25,653 bases of DNA from Welwitschia mirabilis (lineage: Eukaryota > Gnetophyta > Gnetopsida > Welwitschiales), in NCBI GenBank assembly GCA_051453625.1, contig JBOZIK010000001.1, positions 222,744,210-222,769,862 of the forward strand, in the 5' to 3' direction. Shown piece after piece: positions 9,681 through 19,539 of the stretch. Both the position numbers and the translations under genes were made by a program. How positions within the stretch are numbered: position 1 is the stretch's first letter; each line of letters starts with the position of its first letter. The notes below the pieces were generated by a model. That model saw nothing but the letters and a program-made list of their open reading frames with translations. It was not told where the DNA came from and ran no database searches.

Positions 9681-10936
9681 TCTAATTGTGTATAGTGAGA
9701 TGTTTGTGTGCCTTCAGGGGGTTTACCACATTTAAAGCATTTCTATTGGACATAGGAGTGAACCTTTAGATAAATAAGCATTTTTAGCGTCCTTTTGATA
9801 GTGCATTCTTAGATTACTAAAACTTGAAATACTATTTTATAGTACTTACATATCTCACAGTCTTATTTCCTATATTAGCATATTTTATGTATCTCATGGG
9901 TATTGTATTATTCTCATGTCTTGGTTAGGTTTTGGTCACCTTCCTTTCCACCCTCCACTACTTGGATTATACTAGGGATTATGATGATTTCACAGTTTTT
10001 CATATCATACTCTTTTGTGCAAGTCATAATATTATTGAAAAATATGGAAATTCATAGAGCCTGTCATATTGACTTAAAGATATTGCTCTTTATTATTATT
10101 GTTGTATTTATTCTCTTTTAGAGTTACAATTGCTTTAAGATTGATTTATATAATATATACTAGGTTTTGGCTTAAACAACTATTATGTCATTTCATTTAT
10201 TAAATCTTGTATCTATTAATTAATCACTATAATGGAATATTGTTTTTTATTTGAATATATAAATGACTTATAATATAGTATTAAAAACATGGGTTCTCTC
10301 TTTATATTTGTTTTTAATACTATGTTACAATTCATGTATATATTCAAATCAAAAATAATATTCCATTATAGTGATTAATTAATAGATTAAGAAGCTTAAA
10401 TAAATGAAATGACATAGTAATTTCTTAAGTTGAAACCTAGTATCTATTACATAAATTAATCTTAAAATAACCATAACTATAAGAGAGGATAGACACAAGA
10501 ACAATAATAAATAGTAATAATTTATGTTAACAATGATAGATTCTACAAATTTTCATATTTTTCATTAGTATCATGACACATGCAAAAGAGTATGATATGA
10601 GAATTGTAAAATCATCACAATCCTCAAAATGACTCAAGTAGTGGAGGATGAAAAGGAAGATGACCAAAACCTAAAGGATATAGCTAAGATATGAGAATAA
10701 GGTAATACCCATAAGCTACATTCAAGACTAAAATATGCCAATATAGAAAATAAGACTTTAATATCTATAAGTAATATAGAATGGTATACCAGGTTTTAGC
10801 AATCGAAGAATGTACTACCAAGAGGATGCAAAAAATGCTCATTTATTTAAAGGTTCAATCCTATGGCCAATAGAAATAATTTAGGTGTAATAAACTGTTT
10901 GAAGCTGAACAAACATTATTACAATGCCAAATTATA
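9681..10936. repeat. Long imperfect inverted repeat (foldback), arms about 600 bases
   Basis: The left arm (about 9,681-10,288) and right arm (about 10,310-10,936) are reverse complements over essentially their whole length, separated by a 21-base spacer at 10,289-10,309. The inner arm ends (AGTATTAAAAAC and GTTTTTAATACT) match exactly. Longer matching blocks include CTATTAATTAATCACTATAA in the left arm and its complement in the right. Small indels and substitutions are spread evenly; by eye most positions match, with better identity near the centre. The open frame at 9,903-10,121 is just part of the left arm. It could be a foldback element, or two inverted copies of one transposon fragment. 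A transcript across it would form a long double strand. Confidence 0.88.
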
Positions 10937-10942
10937 TTTTTT

Positions 10943-11931
10943 TGATGGGGTGTTTTGTGTAGTCTTGCTAGACATTTAGACAGGCTTAAGTACAAAACAA
11001 CTATTATCGAGAGTAAAGGAGAAGATCATAGAAATGTGCAAATACCAATACATTTGAAGGCATTTTGGACTAATTTTAATACTTCACATTTTGAGGATGA
11101 ATTAATGAGATTCAAGGCCAATTTAACTTGATAAAGAGCCTCAAGAAGGCTATTGTCCCCTCCATCATCTAGACAATAGTCTAAGATGACACCACCTGCA
11201 GGTTAACTAGGATGATAACTAGAATGGTATAAAGGCTAAATATAGAACTCTCTTAGCATGTCATCATTCCTACAATCATTAGGACTACAACTAGGATGAC
11301 AATAAAATGTTAGTCAATGTAACAAGCTTTACCTAACTTATGTAATATGTCATGTGCTTTCTATGTGCCATTAAGGTTTTAGTGCATCTATTAGATTTGC
11401 TATTATTAGAGTCTATTATTATCAATAAATACCATATTTACCCTTAACTCTAATCTTCTTCATTGCACTAAAAGTTCTTATGATAAAAGATCAAAGGGCT
11501 GGAGGTTTATTTGTTAGTTACAAAGAGGAGTCTTCCTTAATATAAGGTTGTGTTTCCTTCATTAAGGTGATCCTATTTTGTAATGGGATGTTGGTTCAAA
11601 TTTTAATGAAAATTTTCTTTTAGATATATTATATTCATGTACATATCCCTTATGAATTATGTTGCTTATTATTACATGACAACTTCATCTATGATATAGG
11701 TCATCAAGAGCTATCTTTGTTAAGGTTGAAATTGTTAGTTTAGGATCTTGCATTGTATTTTATATTTCTTAGATTAATAATTGCATGTTTTTCATATCTA
11801 TTTAATGTACTTAATAGTTTAGGTTGGTTAGCATTAGTGACAATTTTCTTGATTGATCTAGATTATGTAAGGCTAACCTTAGTAATAGAGATTTAGTAGT
11901 GGGATAGATATTACATTCAGAATTAACTGCA
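10943..11931 (+). mobile_element. LTR copy 1 (gypsy-type LTR family)
   Basis: It starts near TGATGGGGTGTTTTG and aligns along its length with LTR copy 2 (TGATGGTGTATTTTGAG from 23,740). Shared landmarks are two hairpin modules at offsets of about 221 and 317, a TATA-like box (CAATAAATACC at 11,423-11,433), then blocks such as GAGGAGTCTTCCTTAATATA (copy 2: GGAGTCTCCTTAGTG) and TTAAGGTGATCCTATTTTG (copy 2: TTAAGGTGTTGTTGTTTTG). It is much more diverged than copies 2 and 3 are from each other. It runs to the poly-T that marks the LINE-B 3' end, so its last part is missing or displaced. Confidence 0.7.
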
Positions 11932-12600
11932 TTTTTTTTAAAAAAATAAAAATATATTAAACTAGAATCACAAATGAGAGATTTCAAGAATCACAAATGA
12001 GCATTTTTTAGCTCATGAATTATGGCAAGAATTACCTCTGTTCTCACATTATTCATGTCTAAGTCTTTCTAAAAGTCATGTTTTCTATCTTTCAAAATAG
12101 ATTCCTTGGTCAACTCATGGGCATAATTGTGACTACTTTCAAGATGGGAGTCCTTTTGAGCCTAGTCATGGGGATGCTCTCTTTGTTCTTAGGGTTTAGT
12201 TGGAGAATTTTATTGGGCTATTTCTTCCTATAAAGAAGGATAATTTAAATTTTATATTTTCAATTTTGATGGCAAAAGTCATCCTTGTTTAAGTAGGGAT
12301 TTCCTGCTCAACATTTCCCTTGGAATAAGGGTCTTCATCCATAGTAGCTTTTCTCTTCCACTTTCTCTTAAGAGAAGTCTCTCAAGGACATCGCTAATGA
12401 GGAGAAGAAGGGATATTTTACATCCTAATCCCACTTGTTGCCCTTCAAAGGATCATAATAAGATCAGAATATCTTATAGAGTCATTATGACATAATGTCT
12501 AAATAAAGAAAGGGGGAGTTTACTTAGTGTTCTAAGTTTAGGGATTTAAGCATGCAAAGTGTAAGTATGAAAGTTTTAAGTATCAACTAGACTATATGAA
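11932..12600 (-). other. LINE-B 3' region and untranslated tail
   Basis: On the minus strand this follows ORF2 and ends with an AT-rich tract and the A run. A direct repeat of AATCACAAATGAG occurs at 11,966-11,978 and again at 11,990-12,002. A minus-strand stretch reading PMTRLKRTPILKVVTIMP at about 12,115-12,170 might be the very end of ORF2, but I do not recognise it. Confidence 0.45.
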
Positions 12601-13340
12601 GTATTTTTTTATTATTTTAGCACCCAATTCCAATGAGATGAAAGTGCATTATAACTAATATGTCTGCTAGGTAGTTTAGGAACCCAACCAAGAAAAAAAT
12701 GAAGTGCCTTCTGTTGTCCTTTGCTATCAAAAGAAATTCTTTTGCCAATAACCAAGATTTTTAAGAATCTTGATAGGGAGTCTTTAATTATTTTGATGGA
12801 GATTCTTCTAAAGGTAGTCCATTTCCCTCTCCATCTTTTATAGAATGAGGTAATATTGGCCCTTTGTTCTCTTTTGAGCTTATGCAGAAGGGCTTGCTAC
12901 CCCATGGCCTACAATTTATTCCATAACTTAAAGCATTCTTTAAATAGACCAAGATCAGATGATTCCATAGTAGAAGTTACTTCCATAGCTATTCTAATTT
13001 GTGAGTAATATCATTTGATTCTCTTGGTGGTATTTATTAGAAAAGAAAAGGGGGTGCTATTGAAAAATACATCATTTTTGGTATGTCATATCTACCAATA
13101 AGTCAAGCAAATCTCATTAGTCTTGTATGTGTTAGATACATTATAGAGCTTATAGTACTCATCATAATTATCATTAACTTCTTACTCTAATTACATTAAT
13201 TAAAAAGATGATTAGCATATTTAGAATAAAACAAATAGATTGGATAGGCCGTTTTGACATGGAAGCCCCTCTTGTGTAGCTAATCCCTTGTGAGGATTCT
13301 ATTATGATCCTTCAACTAGTATAATAACTTTATTTTATCT
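12600..13340 (-). pseudogene. LINE-B ORF2, C-terminal zinc-binding RT-associated region
   Basis: At about 13,265-13,320 the minus strand reads NRILTRD, stop, LHKRGF, the hallmark of the zf-RVT domain at the C terminus of plant LINE ORF2 (family: N.ILT...L..RG). It is followed in an adjacent frame by SMSKRPIQSICF, where RC..C would be expected, so a zinc-binding Cys pair is probably lost. Below 13,020 the sequence continues without motifs I can name (for example FYKRWRGKWTTFRRI near 12,810-12,860). No RNase H motif was found. Confidence 0.6.
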
Positions 13341-15150
13341 AGAAGTTAGCCCTTTTAAAATTTCTTAAATGTGTCATCTTTTCCATATTTTTCAAGAAGG
13401 GTCTACTTGGTTATGTCCTCAATGCATATGTTTAATTCTATCAAATTTCTTCTAGCTCTACTAAGATGTTTTCTTAGATAAGATTCTTTCTCAGTAATGC
13501 TCCAATTAGGATACTTATAATTGATCAAATTACTCCATGGTTTCCCTTCCTTGGAAAGCCTTTTAAGAATTCTATGAGATCTTATGAGGAAATAGTTCTT
13601 TAATTTCTAGATATCCTAGCCTCTAGACTCCTTAGGGTAGGCTATTATCTTTCATTTACTTAAGTGGATACAATTTTAGTCTTTACCTCCTAATCAAATA
13701 AATTCCTTCATAATTCTATTGATTTTTTGAATGATATTCTTGGAGAGTAATAACAGAAGCTATTTATCTAAAAGAAGAGATTAGCTATAAGTTTGCTAGG
13801 ATAATGTTTTCTTTAGAAGAGAGGAAGTTATTATACTAGGAGTTGCATCGTCTCTGAATAGATTCAAAAATGTAGTTCTAGGTGAGAGTCTTCTACTAAT
13901 TTTGCAAGGGTATTTTCAAGTAGATGTCTTGAAGATCATCCATTTTAGTATTCAATATTCTAGTAATTTTACCCATTTGATGCTATTTTTACCTAAGGTA
14001 TGAATTCTAGATTTACTTCAATTAGTATGAAGACTTATAACTTATGTAAAAAGGGTTATGAAATTCTTAATGGCTCTTACTTACTGACATAAAGCTTTGG
14101 TCATGAAGATTGTATTGTCTGCATAATGGTTGCTAATGAAAGTTTAAACTCCTATCTTGGTACCAAAAACTCCATTAATTTTTAAAAAAATTTATAAGGC
14201 ATTCATAACAAATATAAATAGATAAGGGGATAAGGTATTGACTTATATTAATCCTTAGGCAAATGAAAAAAAAACTAGATTTGTGGTTGTTAAACTCCAC
14301 ACTAAATTCAATTAAAGCTTGCATGTCTAACTAGAGGTTAATGATGTCTTAATGAAATCTAGTTTTCCTAAGAATAGAACCTAAGGCTTACCAACTAACA
14401 AAATTATATAATTTTTCTATGTCTAATTTAGCAATAAGAAGAGGAAATTTGTGTTTTTTACCTAAATGTATGATTTCATGAGTTAAGAGAATTTAGTCCT
14501 GAATATACCTAGATTAGATAAAGCCAGCTTAGTTCTCAGAGATCACCTTGAGGAGTAGGAGGTGATATGATCTACCATGATTTTTTCAAAGATTCTATAA
14601 AGAACATTGTAAAAAGCTAAAGCTCTAAAGTGCTTTATTTTATTAGCATCCTATTTTTTAGGAATAAGAATAACCCTAGTTCTATTCATTTCTCCAAGGA
14701 TGTATTTGTTGTAAAGGGTACTCTACATGACATCTTGAAAGTTGTTCTCCAAAATAGAAAAGTAAGAATTGAATAGTTTAATTAGCCAACCATTTAGTCT
14801 CAGAGCTCTATGATTTTTTATTGACCTCACTGCTAACTAAACTTCTTTTCCATATAAGGGTTTAGTAAGGTGGGAGTTATCTTTATTGGAGATTTTTTCA
14901 TTTTTTGGAATATGGTTAGGAGTGATATCATCTCATTTCCATATTTTCTTGAGATAAATCTTTATTTTAATAGTTATTCCCTGTTCACTTTAAGCTATGG
15001 TTTCTAATTATTATCCTCTTAATCTTGTTATTAGCTCTATATTGGTTGGCTTACAAGAAGAAAAACCTGGTGTATTTGTTCCTCTCCTTAAGACACTTGA
15101 TTCTTAATCATTCTAATAGTTTTCCTCATTTGCATTTATCTCTTAGAGTT
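13340..15150 (-). pseudogene. LINE-B ORF2, reverse transcriptase part
   Basis: Minus-strand motifs in order: TRVILIPKK, stop, DANKIKHFRAL and YNVLYRIFEKIM at about 14,570-14,680 (fingers); FPLLIAKLDIEKLYNFVSW at about 14,390-14,445, where the first catalytic Asp is kept; DMQALIEFSVEFNNHKS at about 14,270-14,330; PLSIYICYECL, out of frame for the QGDPLSPYLF motif, at about 14,188-14,260; and YADNTIFMTKA at about 14,087-14,120, the YADD box with the second Asp changed to Asn. This is the polymerase for target-primed reverse transcription. The two changes and many stops make it inactive. Apart from these, conservation is high enough to place it firmly in the plant L1 group. Confidence 0.88.
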
Positions 15151-15389
15151 GCATGAGAAATCGATATTCCCTATTAGAAAGGTTATTCTAGTCTTATCCC
15201 TCTTCTTTCTTAGTCTGTATTGTCTAGATATCTTCCTTTGGATCTTTTTTAGATTCAAATAATTTTTTTAATTCTTCCTTTAGTCCTTTATATAAGCTTT
15301 TAAGGTGTTTAAGAATTTATAGAGAAAGATTAATTTATGAGTACCATTGTAGTGGCTCAAAATTTTTTCTACTATAGTTTTAGTTGCTA

Positions 15390-16085
15390 TCTTTATGATC
15401 CAGTAATGTTCCATGTGAAATAGAGTCCTCTATGCATTATCACTTCCATTCTGTATTAGATTAGATGGTGATTCAAGGCTATTCTATTCAACCCACAAGC
15501 TTTGATTGGAAGATTTACTATGTCCTTCACAATGCGAATTCTATCAATTCTAGATATTATCATATTACATCATGTTCTTCTATTGGATTAGGTGCATTTA
15601 CACCCTTTAAGAGGGATATCTGAGAGAGCATTTTGAACCATGAAATCTTTAAATATTACAACCCCTCTAAAACTTTAATTTTTGCCCCTAGTTTTCTCCC
15701 ACTAGTGTAGACATTGATTAAAGTCCCTCATGATGGTCTACTTGGATTTATCTATTAGAATCCACTGTAATTCCTCAAATGTAGAAGCTTTATCTTGATT
15801 ATTTTGAGGTCTATAAAAGTTTATTATAATTTAACATTATTCCTTAAGAAAGATTAACTAATTCAACCCCCTTATTCATAAGTATCATGAGGCCTCCTAA
15901 GTTTCCTTGAGCTACAAAGGTAAATATGTTCTACTGCTACCCTAGATTCTTAAGTTTCATATAATCCTACATTTTTGTTTCTTGTAAGTAAACTAATTTA
16001 ATATTAAATTAACTAATTAGATTTATTATGATCTTTTTCTTGGAGGAGGATCCTAAGACCCTACAATTCCAAGAGAGAGAATCTA
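15390..16085 (-). pseudogene. LINE-B ORF2, endonuclease part
   Basis: The minus strand starts with LSWNCRVLGSSSKKK at about 16,035-16,080 (family: SWNCRGLG), then VYLQETKM at about 15,968-15,992. GGLMILMNKGVEL follows at about 15,865-15,905, then NFYRPQNNQDKASTFEEL at about 15,775-15,830 and TIMRDFNQCLHQ-like at about 15,710-15,738 (the GDFN motif with Gly changed to Arg, Asp kept). ALSDIPLKGCKCT, stop, SNRRT is at about 15,585-15,640 and ISRIDRI at about 15,540-15,560. The last catalytic SDH appears as NHH at about 15,460. These are the metal-dependent nicking endonuclease motifs of L1. ORF2 probably began just above 16,085. Confidence 0.87.
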
Positions 16086-16239
16086 TTAGATCTTTTTTGC
16101 CCCTTTCTAAGAGCTTAACCTTTCTTCAGAATATCTTCAATGGTAGCTTAAGAGCTATTAGCTACATTCTCTGTAGTTTTCCTTTCTTAAAGGATTCTAT
16201 TGCTAGGTCTTCCTTTCATTTAAACTTCTAAATCATTTG

Positions 16240-17197
16240 ACTCTTCTATGTTTAGTGTATTTTTGGGTTGCTGAGTATCCTCTTCCTCCATGAGAGGTTA
16301 TAAGAAATTGTACTTCCTCTCTTATTTCTTCTTTCCCTTAAGTTCCTTGTATTTCTTTAAGAAGGCTATAGTGTTCTTTACTATTGTTTCCTTCTTCTAC
16401 TTATGCCGATAGTTATGCTAATTATACCTAGTTTTTCCATAGAAAGAACAAGTTTCTTTCTATTTTTCTTCAATACCAATAAGCTATTTTTTGTGTTCTT
16501 CCATTACATGGCCCATTCTCCTGCAATGGAAACATCTCTTCTCTATAGTAATGCATCTTCCCAAGATATGTCCTAACTTCTCAAAAAATTTACATGGAAC
16601 CAAGATGTTTTATTAGGTAACTTTAAGTTCATATATGCCCCATTTAGATTTGAACTTAATATATTATATCTTCTTTGTATCTTTTAAGCTCATTCAAACA
16701 CAAAATCTAGTTAAGATCAACCTCGTCTACTTAATGGTTATTCTATCCAACTTTATACGTTCAATAAACTAACATGTTATTTTTCTTACAAGATCTTCAT
16801 CCTTAAACTCTAAAGGAAACTTATGTATTCATATTCATATGGGTAGTTTCCTAAATAAGTTTGAGTTTAATTGTGCCCTTGGCATCTATTTGATTAGGGC
16901 AAGTCCCCTCCCTTCAAAAAACCATGGTTTTCTTATAATAACCTCATCCCGATCTTATCCATCATCTAATTGAAAAAGCACTAGTACTTTTTAATATAGT
17001 TACGAAATCAACTTTACTAATATCCATACATTTGATCTAATTAAGGTTGGGTCTTGGATTAAATGAAACAAACTTATCAATTAAACTATATTGAAGTTTA
17101 TTCTCTATATTTAGCATGCACCTTTATCAATATCTAAAACTAGCATTTTTTCCTTCTTGAAGAACCATGTCTTCTCCATTTTGGGGAATAAGTCCAT
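16240..17197 (-). pseudogene. LINE-B ORF1: DUF4283 plus zinc knuckle
   Basis: A possible start ATG is at 17,197-17,195 on the minus strand (MDLFPKMEKTWFFKKEK). KPWFFEGRGLALIK, stop, MPRAQLNSNLFRK at about 16,862-16,925 is the core DUF4283 motif (family: PWFFEGRGL.L..W), continuing to LPIWI/IHKFPLEF-like at about 16,800-16,850. The knuckle KRCFHCRRMGHVMEEH at about 16,494-16,543 has CX2CX4H intact and the fourth ligand replaced by His. A basic tail follows down to about 16,240. ORF1 binds the element RNA; stops show this copy is dead. Confidence 0.82.
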
Positions 17198-17199
17198 CT

Positions 17200-17546
17200 T
17201 TAAATACTAAATCAAATTAATGTAGAAGTAACAGTGAAATTCCATAACTTACCTGAAGTGAGTCTGTCTGGTGATCTATATTGCACCCTGCATGTTATAG
17301 CATCTTGAAATAAAAATTGCCCTTATTGATGAATTGTGTATGTACTTTTCTTGCATTATTGATTTTTATTTTCAACATTTAATTCATAAAAAGAAAATTT
17401 CTTCTTCTTTTTTTATTCATCTTTTTTTATTCATTTAGTATCTTTGATGCTCTTGTTTACATTAGTCTATTTTATTTGTGCATATATTTGTAATTAATAG
17501 GATTTAATAAAGTGCATAACATTACATAAATATGCATTGCAACATC
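17200..17546 (+). other. Possible tail of the 5' LTR, cut off by LINE-B
   Basis: It lies between the LINE-B 5' end and the primer binding site, where the end of a 5' LTR must be. It ends in GCATTGCAACA followed by TC and then the PBS, and an LTR normally ends in CA. T-rich in the middle. I could not align it convincingly with the tail of LTR copy 2, so membership in that family is unproven. Confidence 0.4.
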
Positions 17547-17567
17547 TTGGCATCATTGCTGGGAAAG
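17547..17567 (+). promoter_or_regulatory. Degraded tRNA-Asp-type primer binding site
   Basis: TTGGCATCATTGCTGGGAAA differs from the Athila/Tat-type site TTGGCGCCGTTGCCGGGGA only by transitions that deamination would give (CG to CA, CC to TC, CG to CA, CC to CT, G to A). It marks the start of the internal region of a plus-strand gypsy element and is followed by a leader and a gag remnant of the matching clade. Minus-strand DNA synthesis starts here in live elements. Confidence 0.65.
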
Positions 17568-17726
17568 ACCACAAAGACTTTAAGGATTATACTTACATAA
17601 ATAAATTCTTTGGATTTTAATTCAAGTATTTGTCTATGATAGCATTGTATTTTTATTATAAATATCATATTTTTCTTTCTATGGTTTTTTGGTGATTTTT
17701 GTTTTTTAACCACATTTTTGTGGCCT

Positions 17727-17765
17727 ATCGTCCTATTTGTCATCCAGATGGCATAGGTGGATGAT
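17727..17765 (+). repeat. 39-base hairpin module, leader copy 0
   Basis: Outer arms ATCGTCC and GGATGAT, inner arms CTAT..GTCATC and GATGGCATAG. It lies 73 bases upstream of the first repeat of the 70-bp array. Its right half (GCATAGGTGGATGAT) closely resembles that of the array copies (GCATAGGAAGATGAT), so it is a diverged member of the same module. Confidence 0.6.
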
Positions 17766-17820
17766 AACTTAGAGTTAGGCTTTTTGTTATTTTCTTTACA
17801 AGTTTTTTTTTGATTTTTCA

Positions 17821-18030
17821 TCATGTAGTAAGTCGATATCATCTACTCTATTATTTGAATAGCATAGGAAGATGATTGACACTGTGTTTTTCATGTAGTA
17901 AGTTAATATCATCTACTCTATTATTCGAATAGCATAGGAAGATGATTGACAATGTGTTTTTCATGTAGTAAGTTGATATCATCTGCTCTATTATTCGAAT
18001 AGTATAGGAAGATGATTGACAATGTCTTTT
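17821..18030 (+). repeat. Tandem repeat, three copies of exactly 70 bases
   Basis: Copies begin at 17,821, 17,891 and 17,961 with TCATGTAGTAAGT. Adjacent copies differ at 4 of 70 positions each and there are no indels. Each contains a hairpin of 39 bases (17,838-17,876; 17,908-17,946; 17,978-18,016) with outer arms ATCATCT/AGATGAT and inner arms CTATT/AATAG around ATTCG. It lies about 250 bases downstream of the primer binding site, in the untranslated leader. High identity within such a decayed element suggests late or homogenising amplification. The minus-strand open frame at 17,522-17,842 overlaps only its edge and is not a gene. Confidence 0.95.
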
Positions 18031-18299
18031 TGTTCTAGTTTTTGATGATCTTATTTTTTGCTTTCTTTTTTTCTTGTTTTCTATTTTCTTGTTGTCTAGG
18101 ATATTGTTTGGATTATAAGAGAGATGATAAACAAGAAAATTTTTTGCTAAGGATGTAAGAACATGATAAAAGTTAGTGAAAAGGTAAAATATCTAAGAAA
18201 ATAAATATTAATTAGAAAAATATTAGAAAAGACTTACTTGACAAAAAAAATTAGTTATGCATATCCCAGATACATAAATTCTAAGATTTAAAGAAAATT

Positions 18300-19300
18300 T
18301 ATTTTATTTTTATGATTTTAGAACTAAAGTTTTCAAATAGTAGCAATGAAATAATAGAATAGGAAAAAAATATTTTATCTTCTTATTATAAACAAATAGC
18401 ATCGCTTAAAAACATGATAGAACTCTCTAGTTCAAATGCAAACATTACCATAGAAGAGATAATTGCTAAAAGGAGATGTAAAAGATAAGAATCTTGTAAA
18501 TTATCTTCAAATAATGATCTAGAACTTAAAATCAAGAATTCTTCTTATTCATCCTTTTCATTCACTATTAGTAATAATTAGAAAAAACCACTATGATAAA
18601 TATTAACTAAAGTGAGAGCTAAAGAAAGAAGGAAAAAACATAGAAATTCTAAAAATAATGAAAATAAAATACATAAAGAAATATTTTAAAAACAATTTTG
18701 AATAACTTCAAATAATGTTAAGATTAGGAACTCTTCCTTTTTTTAAAATTTTTATTTTTTCTTCCTTTTCTTCAACTTTAAATGAACATGACAATGATGA
18801 TTTACAACATTTTAAAAATTTCACCTCATCTAGTAAAACATCCTATAATCATTTTAGTGAATCTCAACCATCTCCCATGAGTTATTATGAAGAATAACCA
18901 TCTTTCATGAGTTATTATAAAGAACAACCATATTTCATAGATTATTATGAAGAACAGATTATTATGAAGAACAACCATCTCCCATCCATTATTATGAAGA
19001 AGAAGATCCATCTACCAAAAATTACTATGAAGAAAGAACTAAATTAATTATAAAAATGATTAAGAAAATGAAAATGAGGCAAGAAAATAGCATTAAGAAC
19101 TTAGAAAATTTTATTGTAATGGTTCAACAAATTTTATTACAAATTTAAAAATCGCAGGATTTTTCTACATAACAAACCTATCTTACTACATCCCACTTTG
19201 AGAAACATGAGGAAAACTTCAAAATAATGAGTAATAACAATTCTTGCTTAAACATAAAAAATGAAAGTATGGGTCAACCTACAACATCAAACTTATTAGA
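18300..19300 (+). pseudogene. Athila/Tat-like gag remnant (plus strand)
   Basis: The clearest signal is IKKMKMRQENSIKNLENFI at about 19,055-19,115, followed by QQILLQI, stop, KSQDFST. This matches the gag C-terminal pattern SI.NLE.QMGQ.A..L......LPS.T of Athila/Tat elements. Upstream, the open frame 18,715-18,897 runs into 10-residue repeats (QPSPMSYYEE), described separately. The region is rich in Lys, Asn, Ser and Glu and has several stops, so it is dead. Gag would form the particle and bind RNA. The minus-strand frame at 18,826-19,011 is a shadow of the repeats. Confidence 0.55.
18871..19036 (+). repeat. 30-base coding repeats in gag (QPSPMSYYEE)
   Basis: Units of about 30 bases encode Pro-Ser-Pro/Phe-Met-Ser-Tyr-Tyr-Glu-Glu-Gln. 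They start at 18,871 (TCTCCCATGAGTTATTATGA) and 18,901, then 18,931 (partial), 18,979 and 19,012 (diverged). A short partial duplication of GATTATTATGAAGAACA sits at about 18,940-18,975. The frame stays largely in multiples of three, so the expansion probably arose while the protein was coding. Confidence 0.8.
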
Positions 19301-19311
19301 AGATGGATAAC

Positions 19312-19326
19312 AAAAAAAAAAAAAAA
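19312..19326 (+). repeat. Poly-A run of 15
   Basis: Homopolymer A15 in the gag-linker region. It may be slippage or the edge of an old retro-insertion; nothing beside it supports the latter. Confidence 0.9.
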
Positions 19327-19539
19327 TAATTATTTAACTCCATTATCCAACAATAAGGACGAAGATGATTATTTCTCAGATGATAAGCTAGGTTATAATC
19401 CCATTCAATTCCTATTATAAAATAAAGATAAAATAAAATAATTAACTCATGAAAATTTTTAAAATTATTTAATTCTGATAAACATAATGATCATATTTCT
19501 CCTCCTAATGAATTTAATGAATTAAAAAATAATAACATG

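Larger units (their letters stand above)
11932..17200 (-). mobile_element. LINE-B: near full-length, decayed L1-type LINE
   Basis: The minus strand carries ORF1 (16,240-17,197), then ORF2 with endonuclease, RT and a C-terminal zinc region (about 12,600-16,085), then a 3' untranslated region ending in a short terminal A run (plus-strand T8 at 11,932-11,939). The length of about 5.3 kb fits a full plant L1 element. Stops are frequent and mostly explained by C-to-T or G-to-A changes. The target-site duplication could not be identified with confidence. It separates LTR copy 1 from the primer binding site at 17,548, which suggests a nested insertion. Confidence 0.85.

Noticed and set aside
9903-10121. 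Plus-strand open frame with hydrophobic segments
   Set aside because: It lies wholly in the left arm of the inverted repeat, and the matching arm does not keep it open.
16028-16231. Plus-strand open frame of 67 codons
   Set aside because: Antisense to the LINE-B endonuclease start, where the SWNC motif is seen on the minus strand.
11932-17200. Target-site duplication for LINE-B
   Set aside because: I compared the bases before the T8 tract with those after the 5' end near 17,200-17,300 and found no convincing match.
17522-17842. Minus-strand open frame of 106 codons, the longest without N
   Set aside because: It runs antisense through a PBS, a leader and the first part of the 70-base repeat. 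Its composition is just the AT-rich leader read backwards and no family is recognisable.
17821-18030. CRISPR-like array
   Set aside because: The three 70-base units are contiguous tandem copies with no variable spacers, and the context is a plant retrotransposon.
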